From an uncultured Bacteroidales bacterium (GTDB lineage Bacteria; Bacteroidota; Bacteroidia; Bacteroidales; UBA932), in contig CALVDO010000014.1 in assembly GCA_944326355.1 (NCBI GenBank), forward strand, positions 1 to 64,000: a DNA stretch of 64,000 nucleotides. The letters are read 5' to 3'. Shown piece after piece: positions 55,027 to 62,874 of this stretch. A program made the translations under genes and the position numbers. How positions within the stretch are numbered: the stretch's first letter is position 1; each line of letters starts with the position of its first letter. Under the pieces are notes generated by a model. That model was not told where the DNA came from. It did not search any database and was given only the letters and a program-made list of their open reading frames with translations.

Positions 55027-57051
55027 ATGCACAGATTTTTCAGAACCCTTACGGTGTCGGTCTGCATCGCATCCGCAGCCGCCACATCAGGATCGGGGAC
55101 ACTATCGGCACAGGAACTGAGGACAGAGGCTTTCGACCTGCTCAACCTCGACTATCCGGGACTCGAACAGGTTAAGGAACTGCATGAGGCCGGCAGAGAC
55201 TCAGCTGCTGCCGTATCCCTTCTGGAATACTACCGCAGCCGCACGGGCATAGGCACCCCGACCGTCAACCTGAAGAAGGTATCCATCAGCAAGACGGAAC
55301 AGAAATGGGCCGACGACGCGCTCGAGCACACGTTTTTCGTACACTACGGATATCAGCCGTCATTCAACTACGGAGAAGACATCGACTGGAGATACTGGCC
55401 GGTGAAAGACAACGAGCTCCGCTGGCAGCTGCACCGCCAAAAATGGTTTGTCCCGATGGGAAAGGCCTACAGAGTAAGCGGAGACGAGAAATACGCAGAG
55501 GAATGGGTGAGGCAGTACATGGACTGGATCCGCAAGAACCCCAACGTCAAGATAGACAAGAACGAATATGAGATCACGGACAACGCACTCAATGCCGATG
55601 CCGAGAACGCGAGATTCGCATGGAGACCGCTCGAGGTCAGCGACAGGCTTCAGAACCAGATAACACAGTTCGAGCTCTTCAAGATCTCCCCTGCCTTCAC
55701 TCCGGAATTTCTCACCGAGTTTCTCGTGAACTACCACAGGCACGCCGAGCACATCCTCGCCAACTATTCGGACTCAGGCAATCACCTCCTCTTCGAGGCA
55801 CAGAGGATGATATACGCGGGAGGATTCTTCCCTGAATTCAAGGACGCTGCCGAATGGAGAAAGAGCGGAATCGACATCCTCAACAGGGAAATCAAGGTAC
55901 AGGTGTATGACGACGGCGGACAGTATGAGCTTGACCCGCACTATCATCTCGCATCCATCAACATCTTCTGCCAGGCGCTCTACATGGCAGACATGAACGG
56001 ATTTAGGAACGAGTTTCCACAGAGCTACCTCGACACCATCGAGAAGATGATAATGTTCTACGCCAACATCTGCTTCCCGGACTACTCCAACCCTTGCTTC
56101 AGCGACGCCAAGCTCACCAACAAGGCCGACATGCTCAAGAACTACAGGAAGTGGGCAAAGCTCTTCCCGGACAACCAGACCATAAAATACCTCGCCACCG
56201 AAGGAAAGGAAGGAGCTCTTCCGGACTACCTTTCAAAGGGCTTCCTCACGTCGGGATTCTTCGTATTCCGCAACTCATGGGGGCCTGAGGCCACTCAGAT
56301 GGTGGTAAAGGCCGGACCAAAAGGCTTCTGGCACTGCCAGCCTGACAACGGCACCTTCGAGCTCTGGTACAACGGACGCAACCTCTTCCCGGACTCAGGC
56401 TCATACGTTTACGCCGGAGACGCCGAGGTGATGGAATGGAGAAACCTCTTCCGCAGCACGAAGTCGCACAACACCCTCACTCTCAACGATAAGAACCTCG
56501 AGACCACCGATTCCAAGACGCTTCTCTGGAAGCCTGAGGGAGATGTGCAGATCCTCGTCACCGAAAACCAGAGCTACAGCAATCTCAAGCACCGCCGCTC
56601 CATATTCTTCGTGGACGGAAGCTATTTCGTCATCGTGGATGAGGCCACAGGCACCGTGACCGGCAACAACAATGTCAACCTCCACTTCCAGATGCCTGCC
56701 GGAAATGTTCCGAACAGCAGGGAGGACATGACCTTCTACACTGAGTTTGAGGAAGGCAGCAACATGATGTTCCGCTGCTTCGGCCCCGACATCATGACCA
56801 TGAAGAAAGAGAAGGGCTGGGTGTCGACCTCCTACATGAAGAAGAAGCAGAGGATGAACGTCAGCTTCAACGTCAAGACCACCGACGGACTGCCCATAAC
56901 CTATGTCACCGTCATCTGTCCAAAGAAAGAGGCCGGCAAGTTCCCGGACATAGCCTCGGCCAAAGTGAAGGTCAACGACGGCACTACGCTGAAGCTTCAG
57001 GTGAAGGTGGACGGCAAGAAGAAGACGCTGGAATACAGCCTTCAGAAGTGA
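55027..57051 (+). CDS. hepC: PL12 heparan-sulfate lyase (heparinase III), periplasmic
   Basis: A 674-residue lyase that cuts glucuronate-containing low-sulfate regions of heparan sulfate by beta-elimination. A signal peptide (to about residue 30) has no lipobox, so the protein is soluble in the periplasm. Its sequence follows BT4657 nearly segment by segment as I recall it (FDLLNLDYPGLEQVKELHEA, SFNYGEDIDWRYWPVKDNEL, FWHCQPDNGTF). Catalytic candidates are Asn252, Tyr306 and His436; the spacings of 54 and 184 equal Asn240/Tyr294/His424 of Pedobacter heparinase III. It stands between the GH95-like and sulfatase genes. Confidence 0.93.
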   Translation: MHRFFRTLTVSVCIASAAATSGSGTLSAQELRTEAFDLLNLDYPGLEQVKELHEAGRDSAAAVSLLEYYRSRTGIGTPTVNLKKVSISKTEQKWADDALEHTFFVHYGYQPSFNYGEDIDWRYWPVKDNELRWQLHRQKWFVPMGKAYRVSGDEKYAEEWVRQYMDWIRKNPNVKIDKNEYEITDNALNADAENARFAWRPLEVSDRLQNQITQFELFKISPAFTPEFLTEFLVNYHRHAEHILANYSDSGNHLLFEAQRMIYAGGFFPEFKDAAEWRKSGIDILNREIKVQVYDDGGQYELDPHYHLASINIFCQALYMADMNGFRNEFPQSYLDTIEKMIMFYANICFPDYSNPCFSDAKLTNKADMLKNYRKWAKLFPDNQTIKYLATEGKEGALPDYLSKGFLTSGFFVFRNSWGPEATQMVVKAGPKGFWHCQPDNGTFELWYNGRNLFPDSGSYVYAGDAEVMEWRNLFRSTKSHNTLTLNDKNLETTDSKTLLWKPEGDVQILVTENQSYSNLKHRRSIFFVDGSYFVIVDEATGTVTGNNNVNLHFQMPAGNVPNSREDMTFYTEFEEGSNMMFRCFGPDIMTMKKEKGWVSTSYMKKKQRMNVSFNVKTTDGLPITYVTVICPKKEAGKFPDIASAKVKVNDGTTLKLQVKVDGKKKTLEYSLQK

Positions 57052-57063
57052 AAAGTCAGACTC

Positions 57064-57093
57064 AATCCACAATAGAGAAATCCACAATAGAGA
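57064..57093. repeat. Perfect 15-bp tandem repeat touching a start codon
   Basis: AATCCACAATAGAGA occurs twice in a row (57064-57078, 57079-57093). The sulfatase ATG begins at the very next base. Confidence 0.92.
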
Positions 57094-58722
57094 ATGGAAC
57101 TCAAGTCAGCACTGATGCTCCCGATCGCCGTCGCCGCAGCCGGTGAGTCCTGCGGCGACGGCGGGAAGCAGCCGGCCCAGAGGCCGAACGTCATCTTCAT
57201 AATGACGGACGACCACACCACGCAGGCGATGTCATGCTACGGCAGCAGGCTAATCAGCACCCCGAACATGGACAGACTTGCGGAGGAGGGCATGAGATTC
57301 GACGACTGCTTCGTGACGAACGCCCTTTCAGGGCCTTCCAGAGCATGCATCCTCACGGGAAAGTTCAGCCATGAGAACGGCTTTACCGACAACGCCAGCG
57401 TATTCGACGGCAGCCAGCCGACATTCCCGTCGCTGCTGCAGGAGGCCGGCTACCAGACGGCCGTCATAGGCAAATGGCACCTCATCTCTGAGCCTCAAGG
57501 ATTTGACCACTGGTGCATACTCACAGGTCAGGAGGAGCAGGGAGACTACTACACCCCCGAGTTCAACGAGGACGGAAAGGCCGTCACAGAAGAGGGGTAT
57601 GTCACCGACATCATCACCGACAAGGCGATAGACTACATCAGGAATGCGGACAGGGACAGGCCGTTCTGCCTGATGTTCCACCACAAGGCCCCGCACAGGA
57701 ACTGGATGCCGGCCCCGAGACACCTCGGCGCATTCAACGGCACCACCTTCCCCGAGCCTGACAACCTCTTCGATGACTGGTCCACGAGAGGCAGGGCCGC
57801 GCATGAGCAGGACATGACCCTCGCCGAGACGTTCACTGAGGACTGGGATCTCAAGCTCAGGACCCGCGAGGAACTTCTCGCCGACACCACAAACCGCCTC
57901 TACAAGGTCTACAGCAGGATGCCGGAGGATGTGCAGAAGAAATGGGACGAGACCTACGCGCAGAGAATCAGCGAATACCGCGAGGGAGGCATGACGGGCC
58001 GGGAACTGACGAGCTGGAAATATCAGCAGTACATGCGCGACTATCTGGCCACCCTTCTCTCGGTGGACGAGAGCATAGGCAGGATTCTGGACTTTCTCGA
58101 CGAGAGCGGGCTGGCGGACAACACCATCGTCGTCTACACCTCCGACCAGGGCTTCTTCCTCGGCGAGCACGGCTGGTTCGACAAGAGGTTCATGTATGAG
58201 GAATGCCAGAGGATGCCTCTCCTGATCCGCTATCCGAAGGCGGTGAAGGCAGGAAGCGTCTCAGACGCCATCTGCATGAACGTGGACTTCGCCCCGACTT
58301 TCCTGGACTTCGCCGGAGCCGAGATTCCGGAGCAGATGCAGGGACGCTCGCTCAGGCCGGTGCTCGAAAACGGCGGCAAATCTCCTGAAGACTGGCGCGA
58401 GGCCGCATACTACCATTATTATGAATATCCGGCCGAACACTCGGTCAAGCGCCACTACGGCATACGGACAAAGGATTTCAAACTGATACATTTCTACAAC
58501 GACATAGACGAATGGGAGATGTACGATCTGCGCAACGATCCGCATGAGATGCGCAATGTCTACGACGACCCGGCGTATACCTCTACCAAAGAGCATCTTA
58601 CGGCACTTTTGAGGCAGACTCAGGAAGAATACGGAGACACCGACCCGGACGAAAGGGAGAGAGTTCTCTTCAAGGGAGACAGGCGGTATCAGGACAGGAC
58701 ACGAATTGAACACGAAAAATAA
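57094..58722 (+). CDS. S1 sulfatase, Ser type; probable HS glucosamine 6-O-sulfatase
   Basis: A 542-residue exported sulfatase. The core motif is Ser79-Gly-Pro-Ser-Arg83 in ALSGPSRACILTG; the Ser must be turned into formylglycine by an anaerobic maturase encoded elsewhere. Metal ligands are seen in IMTDDHTTQ and YTSDQGFFLGEHGWFDK. The sequence and position match BT4656, the S1_11 N-acetylglucosamine-6-O-sulfatase of the B. theta HS PUL. The N-terminus MELKSALMLPIAVAAAGESC is a short signal, possibly a lipoprotein one. The gene begins directly on a 15-bp repeat. Confidence 0.87.
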   Translation: MELKSALMLPIAVAAAGESCGDGGKQPAQRPNVIFIMTDDHTTQAMSCYGSRLISTPNMDRLAEEGMRFDDCFVTNALSGPSRACILTGKFSHENGFTDNASVFDGSQPTFPSLLQEAGYQTAVIGKWHLISEPQGFDHWCILTGQEEQGDYYTPEFNEDGKAVTEEGYVTDIITDKAIDYIRNADRDRPFCLMFHHKAPHRNWMPAPRHLGAFNGTTFPEPDNLFDDWSTRGRAAHEQDMTLAETFTEDWDLKLRTREELLADTTNRLYKVYSRMPEDVQKKWDETYAQRISEYREGGMTGRELTSWKYQQYMRDYLATLLSVDESIGRILDFLDESGLADNTIVVYTSDQGFFLGEHGWFDKRFMYEECQRMPLLIRYPKAVKAGSVSDAICMNVDFAPTFLDFAGAEIPEQMQGRSLRPVLENGGKSPEDWREAAYYHYYEYPAEHSVKRHYGIRTKDFKLIHFYNDIDEWEMYDLRNDPHEMRNVYDDPAYTSTKEHLTALLRQTQEEYGDTDPDERERVLFKGDRRYQDRTRIEHEK

Positions 58723-58729
58723 TGACACT

Positions 58730-60367
58730 ATGACTATGGACAGAAGAAGATTTCTGACGGCATCCGGATGGTCGCTGCTTGGACTCGCGGCGAGCGGAAG
58801 CCTGCTCAAGGCCTGCGCTCCCGGCAGCAGGGAAGCACGCAAGGTGATGCCGTCTCCGACCGGGATGAAGATGTTTTGGGGAGACCTGCACAACCACTGC
58901 AACCTCACCTACGGGCACGGCGACATGAGAGACGCGTTCGAGGCGGCCAAGGAGCAGCTCGACTTCGTAAGCGTCACCCCGCACGCCATGTGGCCCGACA
59001 TAGAGAAACTTGCCTCCGACCCGAGACTCAAATGGGTCATAGGCTACCACACCGACGCCTTCAGGAGGCTCAGGCAGGGCGGCTACGACAAGTATGTGAA
59101 GATGACCAATGAATACAACCGGGAGGGAGAGTTTCTCGCATTCATCGGATATGAGGCCCACAGTCTCGAGCACGGAGACCATGTGGCCCTGAACTACGAC
59201 CTCGACGCACCTCTGGTCGAATGCACCTCGATAGAAGACTGGAAGGCCAAGGCCAAGGGCCACAAGGTGTTCATCACGCCTCACCACATGGGTTACCAGA
59301 CCGGCTACAGAGGGTACAACTGGGATTTCTTCACCGAAGGAGACCAGACTCCGTTCGTGGAGATGTACTCCAGACACGGACTCGCCGAAAGCGATCAGGG
59401 AGACTACCCTTATCTCCATGATATGGGGCCTCGCCAGTGGGAAGGCACTGTGCAGTACGGACTCAGCCTCGGCCACAAGTTCGGCCTGATCGGCTCGACC
59501 GACCAGCATTCGGGCTACCCTGGAAGCTATGGAGACGGAAGGGTAGGCGTTCTGGCCCCGTCTCTGACAAGAGACGCCATCTGGGACGCCATGCGCACGA
59601 GACACGTATGCTGCTCGACCGGAGAGAACATCATAATGGACTTCCGCATCAATGACGCCATGATGGGAGACGTAGTGAAAGGCAACCGCAGGCAGATCTA
59701 CCTCAACGTCACCGCCGGGAGCTGCATAGACTATGTGGACCTCATCAAGAACGGGAAGCTCGCGGCAAGACTCAACGGACCGCACACTCCTGAGATGCCG
59801 GAGGGAGACATGGTACGCTGCAAGATAAAGATGGAGTTCGGATGGAACAGGGAGACTAAATACATCAGCTGGAACGGAAGAATCCGCATCAGCGACGGGC
59901 GCGTACTCTCCGTAACTCCTTGCTTCAGAGGAGCCGCCTTCACTTCTCCGCAGGAAGGCGAGACCGAGTTCCGCACCCACGTCAACCGCATCCGTTCCAA
60001 GAGCGACAACGGAGTGGAGCTGGAAATGTACACAAGCATGAATCCAAACACCACGACTCCTGCCACTCAGGCCGTCATTCTCGAGGTGGAGATGCCGCTC
60101 AACGGCACAGTCACCGCCGAATTCAACGGAAAGGAGTTCAGCCACACACTCTCGGAGCTGCTTCAGGGCTCACGCTCCCATTTCATGAGAGGCTGGCTAA
60201 GCGAGGCGATACTATTCAACAGAGCCATGCCTGAGAGCTGCTGGAGCATCGGGCACTTCATGGAGGATGACGAGCCGGAGCTCGACACGGACTACTATTA
60301 TCTGAGGGTAAGACAGAGAGACCAGCAGTGGGCGTTCAGCTCCCCGATCTGGGTTGAAAGAGTATGA
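58730..60367 (+). CDS. Tat-exported DUF3604/PHP-like metal-dependent hydrolase
   Basis: A 545-residue protein with a twin-arginine signal (MDRRRFLTASGWSLLGLAAS) and a lipobox ending in LLKAC, so it is probably folded with metal in the cytoplasm and anchored in the periplasm. PHP-type metal motifs are WGDLHNHCNLTYGHGD, VSVTPHAMWPD, GYEAH, FITPHHMGY and GSTDQHSG. The C-terminal ~150 residues look like a beta domain. DUF3604 proteins have no settled reaction; the PHP fold usually cleaves phosphoesters. A further ATG at 58736 could be the start. The stop overlaps the ROK ATG (ATGA). A role in HS breakdown is inferred from position only. Confidence 0.8.
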   Translation: MTMDRRRFLTASGWSLLGLAASGSLLKACAPGSREARKVMPSPTGMKMFWGDLHNHCNLTYGHGDMRDAFEAAKEQLDFVSVTPHAMWPDIEKLASDPRLKWVIGYHTDAFRRLRQGGYDKYVKMTNEYNREGEFLAFIGYEAHSLEHGDHVALNYDLDAPLVECTSIEDWKAKAKGHKVFITPHHMGYQTGYRGYNWDFFTEGDQTPFVEMYSRHGLAESDQGDYPYLHDMGPRQWEGTVQYGLSLGHKFGLIGSTDQHSGYPGSYGDGRVGVLAPSLTRDAIWDAMRTRHVCCSTGENIIMDFRINDAMMGDVVKGNRRQIYLNVTAGSCIDYVDLIKNGKLAARLNGPHTPEMPEGDMVRCKIKMEFGWNRETKYISWNGRIRISDGRVLSVTPCFRGAAFTSPQEGETEFRTHVNRIRSKSDNGVELEMYTSMNPNTTTPATQAVILEVEMPLNGTVTAEFNGKEFSHTLSELLQGSRSHFMRGWLSEAILFNRAMPESCWSIGHFMEDDEPELDTDYYYLRVRQRDQQWAFSSPIWVERV

Positions 60368-61350
60368 GCATGACGGGGAAAAAATACGCTGTAGGAATAG
60401 ATCTCGGCGGCACTTCGATCAAATACGCTCTTATCGGCGAGGATGGAGAGTTCCGCTCAGCCGGAAAGCTCCCTTCTATGGCCGACATCTCGGCAGAGGC
60501 TGTCATAGGACAGATTCTGCAGGCTGTCGCCGAGTCGGAGAAGGCCGTGAAGGGACTGTGTCTTGACGGCATCGCCGGCATAGGAATCGGAACGCCGGGA
60601 ATAGTAGAGAACGGGACGGTCATCGGAGGGGCGGAAAACATCGTCGGATGGAAAGACGTTGAGCTCGCGCGGATCATCAGGGAGAAGACGGGCTATGAGG
60701 TGACGGTAGAGAACGACGCCAACATGATGGGCCTCGGAGAGACCCTCTACGGAGCGGGGAAAGGCGCTTCCGACGTGGTGTTCATCACGGTCGGCACTGG
60801 CATAGGAGGAGCCGTCGTCATCGGCGGCAGACTCTTCACCGGCTACAGAGGGCGCGGCACGGAGCTCGGTCATGTGCCGATTCTCGCCGACGGTGAGCAA
60901 TGCGCCTGCGGCTCGAGAGGCTGCCTTGAGCACTACGCATCGGCCTCAGCCCTCGTCAGATCATATATTGAAAGGCTTTCTGGCCGGGAAGACGGCAACT
61001 GCCATGAGCAGATTCACGGGCGGCACATAATGGATCTCTGCCGCAAGGGAGACCCGCTGGCTCTCGAATGCCTCAACAGACACTGCGAACTGCTCGGACA
61101 GGGCATAGCCGGATTCATCAACATCTTCAGCCCTCAGCTCGTGGTGATCGGAGGCGGCCTCGCGGACGCGGGGGAATTCTATATCTCAAGAGTTCGAGAA
61201 AAGGCGTTCCTCCATGCCATGCCTGAATGTGCCGTCAACACGGAGATACGCGGAGCAGTCCTCGGCAACCGTGCCGGATGCGCCGGAGCCGCAGCCACGG
61301 TGTTCCAGAGCCTCAGCGACAGGCCGGAACAACAAACAGACAGATCATGA
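60364..61350 (+). CDS. ROK-family sugar kinase
   Basis: A 328-residue cytoplasmic kinase. The ATP-binding start is GIDLGGTSIKYALIG, the catalytic Asp lies in VENDANMMGLGE, and GTGIGGAVVIGG follows. The ROK zinc motif is CACGSRGCLEHYA. The substrate is probably a monosaccharide released from HS, glucosamine or N-acetylglucosamine, as suggested for the ROK kinase in the B. theta locus (BT4654). It is translationally coupled on both sides: ATGA overlaps with the DUF3604 gene before and the sulfatase after. Confidence 0.9.
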   Translation: MSMTGKKYAVGIDLGGTSIKYALIGEDGEFRSAGKLPSMADISAEAVIGQILQAVAESEKAVKGLCLDGIAGIGIGTPGIVENGTVIGGAENIVGWKDVELARIIREKTGYEVTVENDANMMGLGETLYGAGKGASDVVFITVGTGIGGAVVIGGRLFTGYRGRGTELGHVPILADGEQCACGSRGCLEHYASASALVRSYIERLSGREDGNCHEQIHGRHIMDLCRKGDPLALECLNRHCELLGQGIAGFINIFSPQLVVIGGGLADAGEFYISRVREKAFLHAMPECAVNTEIRGAVLGNRAGCAGAAATVFQSLSDRPEQQTDRS

Positions 61351-61382
61351 ACAGACACAGAACAATGAACAGAAACGGAATC
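61347..61382. repeat. 18-bp duplication at the start of the second sulfatase
   Basis: ATGAACAGACACAGAACA and ATGAACAGAAACGGAATC lie in tandem (61347-61364, 61365-61382), so the start codon itself is repeated and the protein would begin MNRHRTMNRNGI. Confidence 0.7.
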
Positions 61383-62813
61383 ATGGCCGGGGTGAAGCGC
61401 GACATGAAGGCGGCCATTCCAGTCATGCTTGCCGCTGCGGCCCCCGTCGGCCTTGAGGCGGCAGAGCCTGCGGACGCCCGGGACTCAGCCCGAGGAAAAG
61501 ACGGAGACAGCAGGCCGAACGTCATATACATAATGACAGACCAGCAGTGCGCCACTGCGATGAGCTGCGCCGGGAACGCCGACCTCAACACCCCCGCGAT
61601 GGACAGGCTCGCGGAGCACGGCATCAGATTCGAGAACGCCTACTGCGCAATGCCCCTGAGCGGGCCGGCGAGAGCAGCCATGTTCACCGGCTATATGCCC
61701 GGAGAAAGCGGCGTCATCGAAAACGAGATGCCTCTTCCGGACAGTCTCAGGCACGAGACTCTCGGAGATATGATGAAGGCAGCCGGCTACGACTGCGCAT
61801 ACGCCGGGAAATGGCATGTCAACACCATATCCCTCCCTGCCGAAGAGGCATTCGGATTCAGGCGGCTGCATCTGAGCGGCGACAGAGGGCTCGCGGAGTC
61901 CTGCGTGCGTTTTCTGAAGGAACGCGACTCCGAGTCACCGTTCTTCCTCGTGGCCTCATTCATCAATCCCCATAACATCTGCGAATACGCCAGACATCAG
62001 AACACGCCGGACGCGGATATCGCCGGACAGACGGACCTGAGTCTCTGCCCGAATCTTCCCGCCAACTTCGCGGTGAACCCGTATGACGCGGACATCCTCG
62101 CCCACGAGAAGAGCCTGAGCTACTCTCTCTATCCTTGCGGCAGCTACACCCCTGACGACTGGCGGCGCTATCGCAACGCCTATTTCAGGCTTGTGGAGGC
62201 CGTGGACGCCGAGATAGGCAAGATCGTGGACGAAATCGACAGACAGAACCTCTGGGAAAACACCGTCATCATCTTCACCAGCGACCACGGAGACGGCAAC
62301 GCGGCCCACCAGTGGAATCAGAAGACTGTCCTCTACGAAGAGGTGGCCAACGTGCCGTTCATCGTCTGCCTCCCGGGAGGGCGCAATGCGGGGACCACTC
62401 TTCCGCAGCTCATCAACACGGGAATAGACCTGATGCCGTCCGTCTGCGACTGGGGCGGAGCATCCGTTCCTGAGGGCAGGAAGGGAGTCAGCTTCCGCGC
62501 TGTAGCAGAAGCAGGCGACCCGGAGAAGCCGCATCAGGAATATGTTGTCACCGAGACCAACTTCCGTCAGACCTCCGGCACCCTGGGCTGGATGGTGCGC
62601 ACGGCGAGATACAAATATGTCCTCTACGACAAGGGCCTGTACCGCGAACAGCTCTACGACATGAGCACGGACAGGGGCGAGATGCGCAACCTTGCAGTGG
62701 AAGCCGCCTACGGCGACATTCTCAGGGAACACCGGGAGATGCTGAGGGAATGGATGCGCAGCCATCCGGGCCCCGGAAGAGACAGACAGTTCCGCTTCAT
62801 CCCGAACGACTGA
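61347..62813 (+). CDS. S1 sulfatase, Ser type, variant core motif SGPAR
   Basis: A 488-residue exported sulfatase. The core is Ser105-Gly-Pro-Ala-Arg109 in PLSGPARAAMFTG, which fits the general sulfatase pattern but has Ala where most have Ser. Other landmarks are IMTDQQCAT, AGKWHVNT and FTSDHGDGNAAHQW. I cannot assign the subfamily; the remaining HS activities to be covered are 2-O-, 3-O- and N-desulfation. The start at 61347 overlaps the ROK stop (ATGA); ATGs at 61365, 61383 and 61404 also precede the hydrophobic signal (AAIPVMLAAAAPVGLEA). Confidence 0.8.
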   Translation: MNRHRTMNRNGIMAGVKRDMKAAIPVMLAAAAPVGLEAAEPADARDSARGKDGDSRPNVIYIMTDQQCATAMSCAGNADLNTPAMDRLAEHGIRFENAYCAMPLSGPARAAMFTGYMPGESGVIENEMPLPDSLRHETLGDMMKAAGYDCAYAGKWHVNTISLPAEEAFGFRRLHLSGDRGLAESCVRFLKERDSESPFFLVASFINPHNICEYARHQNTPDADIAGQTDLSLCPNLPANFAVNPYDADILAHEKSLSYSLYPCGSYTPDDWRRYRNAYFRLVEAVDAEIGKIVDEIDRQNLWENTVIIFTSDHGDGNAAHQWNQKTVLYEEVANVPFIVCLPGGRNAGTTLPQLINTGIDLMPSVCDWGGASVPEGRKGVSFRAVAEAGDPEKPHQEYVVTETNFRQTSGTLGWMVRTARYKYVLYDKGLYREQLYDMSTDRGEMRNLAVEAAYGDILREHREMLREWMRSHPGPGRDRQFRFIPND

Positions 62814-62816
62814 GAA

Positions 62817-62874
62817 CAGAATTAGAGCGACAGGCCGACATCAAACAGGATTAGAACGACAGACCGACATGAAA
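62817..62874. repeat. 29-bp tandem duplication containing a start codon
   Basis: Units at 62817-62845 and 62846-62874 agree at 25 of 29 positions. One of the differences (C to G) turns the first copy's ATC into the ATG that starts the lyase gene at 62869. Confidence 0.85.

Noticed and set aside
58670..60145. 491-codon minus-strand ORF opposite the DUF3604 gene
   Set aside because: His/Val/Leu-rich shadow translation; the plus strand carries the Tat signal and metal motifs.
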